A stretch of DNA of 34,537 nt, taken from the NCBI GenBank assembly GCA_023228725.1, contig JALOAQ010000014.1, positions 1 to 34,537 on the forward strand. The letters run 5' to 3'. Origin of the DNA: Bacteroidales bacterium. GTDB taxonomy: Bacteria > Bacteroidota > Bacteroidia > Bacteroidales > ML635J-15. Positions 7,302 through 16,550 of the stretch are shown here, one piece after another. Numbering within the stretch: position 1 is the first letter of the stretch; each line of letters begins with the position of its first letter. A model generated the notes under the pieces. It ran no database searches, was not told the DNA's origin, and was given only the letters and a program-made list of their open reading frames with translations. Both the position numbers and the translations under genes were made by a program.

Positions 7302-8627
7302 TTATTGATTAACATATTGAAGAATTGCAGAAGAAACAGCATTGGCACATTCGTTAATGGCTTCGCTTGATAAAGTATTATAATCTTTAATCTGAGTTCT
7401 AGCGTTTAACAAATTTTGCAAGTTTTTAACATCTGCAACATTATCTTTGATAATATCTTCTGAGCTTGATAATAATTTGTTTTTCCAATTACCCGGAACT
7501 AAATTCTGAGCATTACCGTCATATTTTGCATAGTGAATATTATCTACGGCTTTACTTATTTTATTTGAGCTAGTATGTATAACACTTGTCTTTCCATCAA
7601 CTAATCTAAAATTAATATTCATATCAACAGAGCGTGACATAGAATATTCTTTATAAACAACTTTACTGTATTCGGTTTTAGTCTCATATTTCTCAGTTGC
7701 TTTGTTCATAACTTTTGTAGTTTTCTTTAAATAACCTTTTTTTTCTTCTTCCTTATTTTGTCCTTTATTATAAACAAATTTAGGTATTTCTACATAAAGT
7801 CTGGCATCTGGGTATCGTGCAGCATTACTACCTTTTGTATCCACCAATTTTATAAATGGATTATTTGCAGATTGTATATTATTTATTATTTTGCTTTCTA
7901 ATTGAGCTTCTAATCCCGAAGTTCCAGTTTGATTTTTTATAGTTTCTATACTAATACTTATGCTACCTTTTGTTAAGCATTCAGATTTTAAATCATAAGA
8001 ACTTTTATAAGCACCGGCATTAGAAATAATAGCGTCAAAAACATAATAAGCTTTTCTATATTGGTCAATTTCCATAAGTCTTAGAGCTTCACGATATTTT
8101 GGCTCGTTAATCGCAGTTATTAATTTATCCTTGGAATCTTTATAATTAGCTTGTAAATTCTGTATTTCTCTAAAAATAGATTCTGCCTCCGAAAAACGTT
8201 CAGAGTCTAACATATTGGCTCCTTCGTAATACCTATCTTCTAAATAAGTGTCTTTAACTTCTTCGTAATACTCTTCGTAAAACGAAGGAAAATTTAATGT
8301 GGCACCAACAGCATTTAGTTTTTCATAATAAGCCTTTGCATCTTGGTAAAAATATACTGCTTCTTTATTTTTATGATTATTATATGCTTGATTAAATTCA
8401 GATAACTTTTTACTTAAAGTCATTTGACCACATCTTTTAAGACCCGCTATGGCCTCAATATTTGTGTTTTTTGCCTGAACTGCATAATAAAACATATCTG
8501 CTGCATCTGCATATTGACCTAAAGCCTCCATTTTTAAGCCTTTTTTTGTAAGCATTTTTGTCTTACACCCTGTGTTTAGCAATACTAAACTAAGGAAAAT
8601 TAAACTAATACTAAAAATCTTTTTCAT
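7302..8627 (-). CDS. TPR-containing lipoprotein, CsgG/LpoB-like C-terminal part
   Basis: A 441-residue lipoprotein (lipobox LNTGC, Cys21). Residues about 28-210 are helical with TPR-like repeats: EALGQYADAADMFYYAVQ, then NMLDSERFSEAESIFREI, and LMEIDQYRKAYYVFDAII. After about residue 222 comes a beta/alpha module (SISIETIKNQTGTSGLEAQL, then ARLYVEIPKF, and a long strand pair). It ends in a helix (INECANAVSSAILQYV) reminiscent of the CsgG/TolB-N/LpoB type of outer-membrane lipoprotein. The fold guess is by pattern only. It is 35 bp after the transglutaminase-like gene and is followed by the LPP20 lipoprotein, suggesting a shared envelope complex. No homologue of known function is recognised. 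Confidence 0.7.
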   Translation of the reverse strand: MKKIFSISLIFLSLVLLNTGCKTKMLTKKGLKMEALGQYADAADMFYYAVQAKNTNIEAIAGLKRCGQMTLSKKLSEFNQAYNNHKNKEAVYFYQDAKAYYEKLNAVGATLNFPSFYEEYYEEVKDTYLEDRYYEGANMLDSERFSEAESIFREIQNLQANYKDSKDKLITAINEPKYREALRLMEIDQYRKAYYVFDAIISNAGAYKSSYDLKSECLTKGSISISIETIKNQTGTSGLEAQLESKIINNIQSANNPFIKLVDTKGSNAARYPDARLYVEIPKFVYNKGQNKEEEKKGYLKKTTKVMNKATEKYETKTEYSKVVYKEYSMSRSVDMNINFRLVDGKTSVIHTSSNKISKAVDNIHYAKYDGNAQNLVPGNWKNKLLSSSEDIIKDNVADVKNLQNLLNARTQIKDYNTLSSEAINECANAVSSAILQYVNQ

Positions 8628-8662
8628 GCACTTTTAAATAAAAATTTTGTTCAAATATAATA

Positions 8663-11278
8663 TTATTTTATTAAATCATTTTCTAAGCTTAATATTTTTT
8701 TATCATTATCAAGATCATAATCTATACTTATATCTCCATTTGTCTTTAATATTTTTAGAAAATTAAGCTGATAATTCTTAAAATGTGGCTTATAATAAAT
8801 CCCATTAGTTACTATGATCTCTATATTGCCTGTTTTATAATTTACAATTCGAAATTGTGAGTTTTTCTCAAATTTTAACTGTCCTAAAACAAAATTTTCC
8901 GGATTTATTAAACTTAAACTTATCATTCCATTTTTACTCGATATTTTTTCTATTTCTTTTAAACTATTAAATAATTTAGGAGCCAAGCTTTTAAATTCTG
9001 CATTCATGGATAAAGCTGCTGCAAGAATTTCAATGCCACTGACAGAAATATCTCCGTTTTGTAAAATTTTAAAAAAAGCAATTAAGCCGGCTGTGTTTTT
9101 ATCATAGTTTTTAGATAATAAATCATTTGTTAACTTTTTTAAATTTGTAGCAAACTCAAAAGAGCTTGGATTTTTATAAAGTTCTGAATCTTTTAAATCA
9201 GGATTTGGTGAATCAAATTTTACAAATACAGTTATATTATCGGGATTGCTTGTGTCAATTGCTTTTTGATTTTCATAACTCTCTTCACTTATACTTTCAG
9301 TTTTAGTAAAATTTCCCTTTTTATCCATATTAACGGCAAAAAACATATTAGAAGTTTCCAAGTCATTAACTATTCCACTAGCTCTTATCCATTGCAATTC
9401 ATGTTCATGGTTGTAACATGCCATAAAAAGTTCTCTGTCGTATTCAGCTGTAAGTTTTTTGTCCCCAGCTTTTATGTTTTTGCTAAAATAACCCGAAACA
9501 TAAATTCCATATTGAGAATGTGCTATCCCAATAGGCATAATTAAACCATCGCTAACAATTGTTTCTAAAAATTTTATATTACCTTTATTGTCAAGTTGTG
9601 CAAAAAACACTACCTCTTCATCATCAAGTATTTTTGGTTTTAAAGCTTTAAAGTTTGTGGAAGAGTCAGCTAAACCGACTACATACCAATTATTATCATC
9701 AATTTTTACTATGTCGTTTTCATAATTTGTGCGTGTATAACCAAGGCTTATTAAGTTTTCCCAAACTGTGTTGCTTTGTGAATTAACAATTTGAGAGTTT
9801 TTTAATCTAACAATAGTAACTTCAGATTTTAAGTAATTTGGCATACAGGCTCCTATAGGTGCATTGATATAAGTTGGGTCGCAAACCACAAATCTCTCAT
9901 TGTCAACAAGATAGTAAGAACCATTAACTGTTTCTGTAAACCTAACAGCTGTAGCCATATGTCCTGGATAATTTAATCCCGCAACAGGCAAACGTAAATA
10001 TTCATTTACCAAATAGGCATAAAAAACTGCTCTGTCTTCACAATCACAATATTTGTAATGAAAAATTTCTTCTGGGAAAAAGAACCTTTCATAGCCAAAT
10101 TGTTCGTGGTCGGTTTGATAATCAAAAGCTGTTTGTACAAAATGTAAAAGAAAATTACCCGCTTCGGTTTCGCTCATTCCTTCAATAGCAGGCTCAATAT
10201 TCAAATCTAATGATTCTTTTACAAAACTAGATACACCGGCATTAAAAAATATTTGAATTTCGCCTTGTGGATAATCCTCGTAAAATTCAATTAAATTCTT
10301 ACTATATGCAATATCAAAATTGTAATCCTTATTATTATAGGTAAAATCTAATTTTCTAATATATTTCTCCGCTCCCAACAAAGGTGCTTTGTAAATATTA
10401 AAATTCATAATCTTATTTGCCTCAGGATAGTCTTGGCGATAGGTATAAATTGATTTTACTTGAGTTTCGTCTTCAAAAATATAATATTTTAAATTTTCAA
10501 AAACAAAATACGAATAAGAATATATTACATTTACGCAAGGCACTAAAATATAAACTGAATTACCACTATATCCTACTTTTAATTTATAACCTGATTTTGC
10601 TAATAAAAACCAAGTTAAAAGTTTGGAGTTGTGTTTTTGTTTGGTATGAATTTGTTCAGAAATTTTTTCTGCTAATTTCATATAAGCAAAATCGTTTAAA
10701 TTGTTTAAGTTTTTATATTCAAGCATTTGCTCTATAAGTCCGTAATAATCAGCATTGCAGACATCTGCCCAAAAATTTGCAATCTGAGATTCAGAAACCG
10801 TATTTATACTTGCATTTTTAATCTTTTTATGATAAAGAAAATCTAAATGATTGCCATAATAATCGAAATTTATCATTTCATAATCTTTCTTGGTTTCAGC
10901 AGTAATTATGGCAGGAATAGGCTTTAAGTGATGAGAACTTTCATCAACAATGGGTTCTTTTATTTCATTAATCGTTTTTGGACTTAGTTTTTTGGAAGAA
11001 CCTAAATTTACTGCGGAATTATATGTAGGAATTTTATCCGGACCCGGTAGCTCAATTGGCTTGTTGTCAATAAAAAGCTGATAATTCTCCCAATCTGCTT
11101 TTAAAAAATCAGAAAATTCTTTATCTCTTTCTTCTTTATACCTATTAAATGCCTCTTTTTCTTTTCCGATATAGTTTTCATAATCATTTTTAAATTTATT
11201 GAAATCAAGGCTGTCGTTTTGTGCAAAGCTTGTCAATGCAACTAAACTAATAATAATTGAAAAAAATAATCCTCTCAT
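8663..11278 (-). CDS. large secreted protein with transglutaminase-like domain
   Basis: 871 residues from MRGLFF at 11278, chosen over the ATG at 11308 because it gives a clean signal peptide ending at SFAQ. Residues after the signal are a charged helical segment rich in Lys/Glu/Tyr (FKNDYENYIGKEKEAFNRY). The middle holds a transglutaminase-like triad: Cys in YCDCEDRAVFYAY (about residue 423 counted from 11308), His in NYPGHMATAV (450) and Asp in VVCDPTYINAPIG (477), spaced about 27 residues each. The C-terminal third has repeats such as DIVKIDDNNWYVVGLA and GIYVSGYFSKNI, like a beta-propeller of SBBP-repeat type. It is probably periplasmic or outer-membrane-facing and could cleave or crosslink peptides. 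It is the first gene of the six-gene cluster. Substrate unknown. Confidence 0.75.
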   Translation of the reverse strand: MRGLFFSIIISLVALTSFAQNDSLDFNKFKNDYENYIGKEKEAFNRYKEERDKEFSDFLKADWENYQLFIDNKPIELPGPDKIPTYNSAVNLGSSKKLSPKTINEIKEPIVDESSHHLKPIPAIITAETKKDYEMINFDYYGNHLDFLYHKKIKNASINTVSESQIANFWADVCNADYYGLIEQMLEYKNLNNLNDFAYMKLAEKISEQIHTKQKHNSKLLTWFLLAKSGYKLKVGYSGNSVYILVPCVNVIYSYSYFVFENLKYYIFEDETQVKSIYTYRQDYPEANKIMNFNIYKAPLLGAEKYIRKLDFTYNNKDYNFDIAYSKNLIEFYEDYPQGEIQIFFNAGVSSFVKESLDLNIEPAIEGMSETEAGNFLLHFVQTAFDYQTDHEQFGYERFFFPEEIFHYKYCDCEDRAVFYAYLVNEYLRLPVAGLNYPGHMATAVRFTETVNGSYYLVDNERFVVCDPTYINAPIGACMPNYLKSEVTIVRLKNSQIVNSQSNTVWENLISLGYTRTNYENDIVKIDDNNWYVVGLADSSTNFKALKPKILDDEEVVFFAQLDNKGNIKFLETIVSDGLIMPIGIAHSQYGIYVSGYFSKNIKAGDKKLTAEYDRELFMACYNHEHELQWIRASGIVNDLETSNMFFAVNMDKKGNFTKTESISEESYENQKAIDTSNPDNITVFVKFDSPNPDLKDSELYKNPSSFEFATNLKKLTNDLLSKNYDKNTAGLIAFFKILQNGDISVSGIEILAAALSMNAEFKSLAPKLFNSLKEIEKISSKNGMISLSLINPENFVLGQLKFEKNSQFRIVNYKTGNIEIIVTNGIYYKPHFKNYQLNFLKILKTNGDISIDYDLDNDKKILSLENDLIK

Positions 11279-11308
11279 AGTTTTTGTGTTTTTTTTTAAA
11301 AATAGCAA

Positions 11309-11650
11309 TTTTTATGCCAAGCAGTAAAGATAGTGAAAAATTTAAGATAAATTAAAATAAAACTTTTTAATTTTTGACTGGGTGAAAATTCTGTGTAAAT
11401 TTTAACTTGAATTGTGTTGGAAATTTCTGCAAATATTCATACTTTTTGTAAATATTTTATTTTTAATGAGTGTTTTGTTTAGTTAAGTTAAAAAAAGTTT
11501 TTAACAGCTTTGACTAAAATGTTGATTATTAGCAGAATATACTTGTTAATAAAAATAAATATTTTTTTAAATAAATTTTTGAAGTATTGAAAAATTTATC
11601 ACATTTACAAAATTAAATTTTAAAATAATTATTCTAAAAAACTTTAAAAT
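11309..11650. other. 342-bp divergent intergenic region, very AT-rich
   Basis: This region separates the minus-strand envelope cluster from the plus-strand acidic-protein gene. No open frame, RNA gene or strong hairpin is seen. It holds a good -7 candidate for the minus strand (11325-11332) and a weak promoter for the plus strand (TTG at 11579-11581, 18 nt, then CACATTTA at 11600-11607). Confidence 0.6.
11325..11332 (-). promoter_or_regulatory. -7 box candidate for the six-gene envelope cluster
   Basis: TATCTTTA on the minus strand matches TAnnTTTG at seven defining or free positions and lies 47 bp upstream of the chosen ATG at 11278. No TTG is found at the usual 17-23 nt upstream. The same octamer precedes the GH20 gene at 12164-12171, which supports its use. 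Confidence 0.4.
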
Positions 11651-12088
11651 ATGACTATTAATAAACCAAGAGTAATACAGGATTTTGAAAAGTTGAGCAA
11701 AGAAATTCAAGAACAAATAAAATTAACTTATCCTAATGGGTTTAGTCAACATTTAATACAATTTACTAATAAAGATGGGAAATTTATAAGCGCTTTACCA
11801 TTTGAAACAGATGAAAAATATTATTTAGTTCGTATGACATCTGATGAAGCTGATGAAATTATTTATGCAGACGATGATTATGATGATGACGGAATCTTAA
11901 AAGATAATGTTAAAGAAGAATTTGTTGATAAATATGCAGAATTAGATTATATGAGCGATGCGGTAAATGAGACTGAAGAAGAAGAAGAAGAGTTTGAGGA
12001 AAAATTTGACGAACCATATGATGAGGATGACAGTGATGATGACAATGATGATGATAGTGATGCTGACGAAGAAGAAGTAGAAGATTAA
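11651..12088 (+). CDS. conserved Bacteroidota protein with hyperacidic C-terminal tail
   Basis: A 145-residue soluble protein. The N-terminal 85 residues form a compact unit (VIQDFEKLSKEIQEQIKLTY, then PNGFSQHLIQF, FISALPFETDEKYYLVRM) that I recognise as recurrent in Bacteroidota genomes but without a known function; it is sometimes labelled DNA primase, which nothing here supports. The last 40 residues contain 28 Asp or Glu, as in proteins that mimic DNA or bind cations or basic partners. There is no signal peptide, so it is cytosolic. The gene stands alone: divergent from the envelope cluster, and 106 bp before the GH20 gene, which has its own promoter. A minus-strand open frame over the tail is a shadow of the acidic codons. 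Confidence 0.8.
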   Translation: MTINKPRVIQDFEKLSKEIQEQIKLTYPNGFSQHLIQFTNKDGKFISALPFETDEKYYLVRMTSDEADEIIYADDDYDDDGILKDNVKEEFVDKYAELDYMSDAVNETEEEEEEFEEKFDEPYDEDDSDDDNDDDSDADEEEVED

Positions 12089-12141
12089 ACATAAACAAAG
12101 TTTTTTCACTTTTTAATTCTTGTTAAAAAAAACATTTTTAA

Positions 12142-12171
12142 TTGCTAAACTTTTATTTTATTATATCTTTA
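12142..12171 (+). promoter_or_regulatory. promoter of the GH20-TonB receptor operon
   Basis: TTG at 12142-12144, a 19-nt spacer, then TATCTTTA at 12164-12171 (TAnnTTTG type), 23 bp before the ATG at 12195. Spacer and position fit the Bacteroidota promoter form. Confidence 0.5.
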
Positions 12172-12194
12172 CTCAATTTTAAATTGTTAAAGTT

Positions 12195-14075
12195 ATGAAG
12201 TTTATTTTAATTGTTTTAGTCAGTTTTTTGAGCTTTAACTCATTTGCTGGCGATTTTGAAAAGCTTCTAATTCCTAAGCCTAAAGAAATAATAGAAAATG
12301 CAAAAATTTCTAATGCAGAAGTTAATAGGTTATCAGTATTTTTTGAAGTTAGCAAAAATAAAGATTTCATTGGCGAATTACCTCTATTAGAAGCTTATCA
12401 CGGCTTGAATTTTATAAAATTTGAAATTAATGAAAATTTTGAAAATTATCAAGAATATAAAATAGAGATTGACGAAAAATCGATAAAATTATCTGCCACA
12501 GATTTAGCTTCTTTATTTTATGCAAAACAAACTTTTCTGCAAATTTTAGAATATTGTAAATTTGAAAATAAAAAGCTTCCTTGTCTTGTGATTTCAGATT
12601 ATCCGGATTTCCAACGCAGAGGTTTTATGCTGGATATTAGCCGTAATAAAGTGCCAAAAATGGAAACTTTATATTATATAATTGATTTGTTGGCTTCATG
12701 GAAAATTAATGAGTTACAACTATATACAGAACACACTTTTGCATACAAAAATCATAAAAAAGTTTGGGAAGATTATAGCCCTTTGACTCCAGAAGAAATT
12801 AAAGAACTTGATAAATATTGTAAACAAAGACATATAGACCTTGTTCCAAATCAAAACTCTTTTGGGCATCTTGAATATTGGTTAAAGTATGATGAGTATC
12901 TTGAATTAGCCGACTGCCCTCAGCCTTGTCAAACTATTTGGGGACCAAGTAAAAGAACAAGCCTAGATCCAAGTAACCCAAAATCCTTTGAGCTAATGTC
13001 AGAATTATATAATGAACTTTTGCCAAATTTTTCTAGCAAGTTTTTTAATATTGGTTGCGACGAAACTATGGAATTAGGTCTGGGAAAGTCTAAAGAAGCT
13101 TGTCAAAAACAAGGGAAAGGAAAAGTTTATTTAGATTATTTGATAAAACTTAATAAAGAAGTTAATAAACTTGGAAAAATCACGCAGTTTTGGGGAGATA
13201 TAATAATAAATCATTCTGAATTAATTCCTGAATTGCCAAAAAATATGATAGCCTTAGTTTGGGGATACGATGCCGTGTACTCTTCAGGAAATCACTTGCA
13301 TAAGTTTGTTGATGCTGGATTGGATTTTTATGTTTGCCCTGGAACCTCTTCATGGAATTCTTTAATAGGAAGAAATACAAATGGTTTTGAAAATCTTAAA
13401 AATGCTGCATTAAAAGGAAAAGAGTATTCTGCTAAAGGCTATTTGATAACAAACTGGGGAGATTACGGACATTGGCAACCATTATCTGTCTCTTTACCAG
13501 CAATTATGTTAGGCTCTGCTTATGCTTGGAATTATTCAGAAAAAACTTTAGAAGATTTAGAATTTCTTTTAAATTTTTATGTTTTTAATGATACTACGCA
13601 AAATACTGCTAAAGCAATTTTAAAATTAGGAGAAGTTGACCAATTAACTACAATTCCAGATGGAAATGGAAATATTTTTCATTTAATGTTTAGCAGATAT
13701 AAATACACTATAGACGGGTATTATCAAACAAAAACAATGAGGGCTGACGAATTATTAGCTTGCGAAAAAGAAATTTTATCTGCCTTAGAAATTTTAAAAC
13801 TTGCAAAACCAAATACAAAAGATTCAATTATTATAATTCAAGAAATTGAATTGGCGGCAAAATTGGCCATTCATGCAACTAAGCTTGGTATAGCAAGACT
13901 AGAAGCTCAAGATAAGGAAATTAAAAATATTCCCGCAGAAAAAAGAAAAGTACTTTATAATGAATTATCAGCTTTAATTGATACTCATAAAAAACTTTGG
14001 GTAGTGAGAAATAGAAAAGGTGGTTTGCACGATTCTGCAGGTAAAATGGAAAATTTGTTAAATGCTTATAAATAG
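12195..14075 (+). CDS. glycoside hydrolase family 20 beta-N-acetylhexosaminidase
   Basis: A 626-residue secreted enzyme with a signal peptide ending near SFAG. An N-terminal GH20 zincin-like domain (to about residue 125) precedes the TIM barrel. Hallmarks are RRGFMLDISR (about 141-150), WKINELQLYTEHTF, FGHLEYWL, and the catalytic pair Asp289-Glu290 in NIGCDETMELG; the Glu is the acid/base and the Asp orients the substrate acetamido group. Later come QFWGDII and NWGDYGHWQPL. The enzyme is predicted to remove terminal GlcNAc or GalNAc from chitin oligomers, peptidoglycan fragments or glycoprotein glycans, probably in the periplasm. A TonB-dependent receptor gene follows after 11 bp, suggesting that uptake and cleavage are linked. 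The C-terminal helical region is longer than in minimal GH20 enzymes. Confidence 0.9.
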   Translation: MKFILIVLVSFLSFNSFAGDFEKLLIPKPKEIIENAKISNAEVNRLSVFFEVSKNKDFIGELPLLEAYHGLNFIKFEINENFENYQEYKIEIDEKSIKLSATDLASLFYAKQTFLQILEYCKFENKKLPCLVISDYPDFQRRGFMLDISRNKVPKMETLYYIIDLLASWKINELQLYTEHTFAYKNHKKVWEDYSPLTPEEIKELDKYCKQRHIDLVPNQNSFGHLEYWLKYDEYLELADCPQPCQTIWGPSKRTSLDPSNPKSFELMSELYNELLPNFSSKFFNIGCDETMELGLGKSKEACQKQGKGKVYLDYLIKLNKEVNKLGKITQFWGDIIINHSELIPELPKNMIALVWGYDAVYSSGNHLHKFVDAGLDFYVCPGTSSWNSLIGRNTNGFENLKNAALKGKEYSAKGYLITNWGDYGHWQPLSVSLPAIMLGSAYAWNYSEKTLEDLEFLLNFYVFNDTTQNTAKAILKLGEVDQLTTIPDGNGNIFHLMFSRYKYTIDGYYQTKTMRADELLACEKEILSALEILKLAKPNTKDSIIIIQEIELAAKLAIHATKLGIARLEAQDKEIKNIPAEKRKVLYNELSALIDTHKKLWVVRNRKGGLHDSAGKMENLLNAYK

Positions 14076-14086
14076 TCCATTTCTTT

Positions 14087-16483
14087 ATGAATAAGTTCTT
14101 ATTGAGTGTGTTTATTACTTTTTTGTTTATTGTTTTCTCAGAAAATGGATTTTCTCAAAAACTAAGTATTAATCTCAAAGATGATAATAATCAGCCCTTG
14201 ATGGGAGCGACTTTAAAGCTCACAAAACATAAAGACAAAACTGAAATTTATACAACAAGCAATATAAACGGAAATGCTGAATTTAAAGACTTAGAGAAAA
14301 CTTTATATCAATTGGAAATTAGTTTTATTGGGTATAAAACCCTTGAAAAAACATTAAATATTAAACAAGATTTTCAAAAATTTGATTTTAAATTAAAAGA
14401 AGAGGCTTTGGAACTTGATGAAGTTACTGTAGCTGCACGTTCTCCCTTAATTAGACAAGAAGACGACAAGCAAATTGTTGACCCAGAGCATTTAGCAGCT
14501 ATTTCGAATAATACTTTAGAAGTTTTAGAAAATACACCTGGATTATATGTTGACCAAGATGGAGGTATATTTCTAAGCTCTGCAAGTCCAGCCAAAGTTT
14601 ATATTAACGGGCGCGAACAAAAATTGACTAATCAAGATATTACAACAATACTACAAAATTTACCACCAAATTCTGTGCAAAAAATTGAAATTATGCGTAC
14701 CCCGTCAACAAAATATGATGCAGCGAGTACTGGAGGAATAATTAATATTGTGTTGAAAAAAGGGTATAAAATTGGGAAATTCGGTTCTATAAATGCAGGT
14801 TTTAATCAAAGTACCTATCCAAATAGTGAATTAGGTTTTAGTTTTAATGATAGTGGCGAAAAAACTTCAATTTATCTGAATGCAAATTATAATCATAGGC
14901 ATAATCACGAAAGTCTTGAAATGCACAGAAAAGTAGATTTAGAAAATATTATGTCGCAAATTATAGAAAATGAAAAAATAAACCATCAGTTTTATACAGC
15001 TTTTGGCATTAATTATGACTTTTCTGAAAATACTAAGTTTGCATATGATTCTAGACTTAATTATACTTTATCGAAGTCTAAATCTGATAATCAAAACTTT
15101 TTTAAAACTATTGAAGACCAAATAAAAATCGAAAATGAAAATCAAATTTTAAATGATTCGTATTTTCTGAATTTACAGCAAGATTTTAATCTTAATCATA
15201 AATTTGATACTCTTGGTTCTGAATGGGACACAAAAATTGGATATAATTTTAGCTCAAGAAATATTGACCAAAATTATATTTATAATTCTATTTTTCCATT
15301 TGAAAGTAGTTATAGTGGACAAGGATTGACGCTTCAAGATAGGAATTTTATTAATCTTCAAACAGATTTTACTTTTTATTTGAAGTATAAATTTAAAATT
15401 GAAACAGGTGCAAAATCTACAATTCAATATTTTAACAGCAATGCTGATTTTAGTGTGAATTATATGAACTCTGAATTAATAGATCCTATTAGAACAAATA
15501 AATTTAATTATTTTGAAAATATTAATTCTGCTTATTTTCAAGCGTCAAAAACTTTTGTTGGAAATTTTGTTGTTAAAGCCGGTACCAGACTTGAACATAC
15601 ATATATGTTGGGGCGACAAATAATTCCTGAAAAAACAAGATTTTTGATTAATAGACCTGATTTGTTTCCATATGTTTATTTAAGTCGTAGAGTGTTTAAA
15701 ATGAGAGAGTTTGAGCTTCATGCTTTTGCTATTTATAGGCGTACAATAAGCAGACCTGGTTACGATATGCTAAATCCTAGTTTAAATATTTTGGATCAAT
15801 TTACCTATGAAACTGGTAATCCCGCTCTTAAACCTCAGTTTACTGATAATATTGAGTTAAATCTTAGTTTTCAAGATTTTCCTGTTTTTGCTGTAGGCAA
15901 AAATTATACAAGTGATATTTTTTCCGGAGTTTTATATAAGGATGAATACAACTCTGATATTACAGTTAGAACTTATGACAACCTCGGAAAAAATAAAGAA
16001 ACTTATTTTAGGGGTATGCTAGGTATTCCACCGGGGGGAATTTACTTTTTTGGTGCAGGAGGACAGTATAATTATAATGAATATCAAGGTTTTTATCAAA
16101 ATCAAGAATTAAATTATAAACGTGGTTCTTGGAGATTTTTCACTTTTCATCAATTAAAAATTACTAAAACAACAAGATTAGTTTTTAGTGGTTTTATGAT
16201 GTTAAATGGAAGTATGGACTTTTACGAACTTAAAAATTTTGGAGCTATAAATATTGGATTAAGACAATCATTTTTTAATAATCGTTTGCAAATTAGTTTA
16301 AATGCTAGAGATATTTTAAAAACTATGATAGTTGAGTTTGAAGTAAATCAAAATGACCTCCAAGCAATGGGTTCTAGATATACTGATAATAGACGGTTTG
16401 GAATTACACTAAGATATTCGTTTGGAATAGAAAAAAGAGAGAAAAAAGCTAATTTTTTGAATGGTATGCAAGAAAATTTTTAA
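14087..16483 (+). CDS. TonB-dependent outer-membrane receptor (outer membrane beta-barrel family)
   Basis: 798 residues: signal peptide (to about 23), a carboxypeptidase-regulatory-like beta domain (LSINLKDDNNQPLMGATLKL through FIGYKTLEKTL), a plug (LDEVTVAARSP, then LENTPGLYVDQDGG, IMRTPSTKYDAASTGGIINI split here) and a long beta-barrel ending near NF. The plug sequence and the barrel are of the Bacteroidota outer-membrane-barrel type rather than classic SusC, and no SusD partner is present. It would import a ligand across the outer membrane using TonB energy. It lies 11 bp after the GH20 gene, so an amino-sugar-containing ligand is plausible but not shown. Confidence 0.88.
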   Translation: MNKFLLSVFITFLFIVFSENGFSQKLSINLKDDNNQPLMGATLKLTKHKDKTEIYTTSNINGNAEFKDLEKTLYQLEISFIGYKTLEKTLNIKQDFQKFDFKLKEEALELDEVTVAARSPLIRQEDDKQIVDPEHLAAISNNTLEVLENTPGLYVDQDGGIFLSSASPAKVYINGREQKLTNQDITTILQNLPPNSVQKIEIMRTPSTKYDAASTGGIINIVLKKGYKIGKFGSINAGFNQSTYPNSELGFSFNDSGEKTSIYLNANYNHRHNHESLEMHRKVDLENIMSQIIENEKINHQFYTAFGINYDFSENTKFAYDSRLNYTLSKSKSDNQNFFKTIEDQIKIENENQILNDSYFLNLQQDFNLNHKFDTLGSEWDTKIGYNFSSRNIDQNYIYNSIFPFESSYSGQGLTLQDRNFINLQTDFTFYLKYKFKIETGAKSTIQYFNSNADFSVNYMNSELIDPIRTNKFNYFENINSAYFQASKTFVGNFVVKAGTRLEHTYMLGRQIIPEKTRFLINRPDLFPYVYLSRRVFKMREFELHAFAIYRRTISRPGYDMLNPSLNILDQFTYETGNPALKPQFTDNIELNLSFQDFPVFAVGKNYTSDIFSGVLYKDEYNSDITVRTYDNLGKNKETYFRGMLGIPPGGIYFFGAGGQYNYNEYQGFYQNQELNYKRGSWRFFTFHQLKITKTTRLVFSGFMMLNGSMDFYELKNFGAINIGLRQSFFNNRLQISLNARDILKTMIVEFEVNQNDLQAMGSRYTDNRRFGITLRYSFGIEKREKKANFLNGMQENF

Positions 16484-16550
16484 TCTTAATTTTATTTTCT
16501 TAATCTGATATTTAATATTTTTTATAATTTAGCAGAATATTTATTTACCA

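Noticed and set aside
10417..10737. 106-codon plus-strand open frame inside the transglutaminase-like gene
   Set aside because: A shadow of the real minus-strand gene; no domain, no promoter, and a low-complexity sequence.
11309..11650. Possible RNA gene or riboswitch in the long AT-rich gap
   Set aside because: No stable hairpin set, no conserved riboswitch core and no tRNA-like cloverleaf could be seen.
11910..12098. Minus-strand His/Leu-rich open frame opposite the acidic protein tail
   Set aside because: It is the complement of GAA/GAT-rich acidic codons; low-complexity composition and no independent start signal.
13050..13070. Cys instead of Gly before the catalytic Asp-Glu in the GH20 enzyme
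   Set aside because: The position varies in the family and the Asp-Glu pair itself is intact, so there is no reason to call it inactive.
11529..16540. Identical 12-mer TTAGCAGAATAT in two intergenic regions (11529-11540 and 16529-16540)
   Set aside because: At this base composition many 12-base matches are expected by chance in 34.5 kb, and the two sites differ in distance to the genes.
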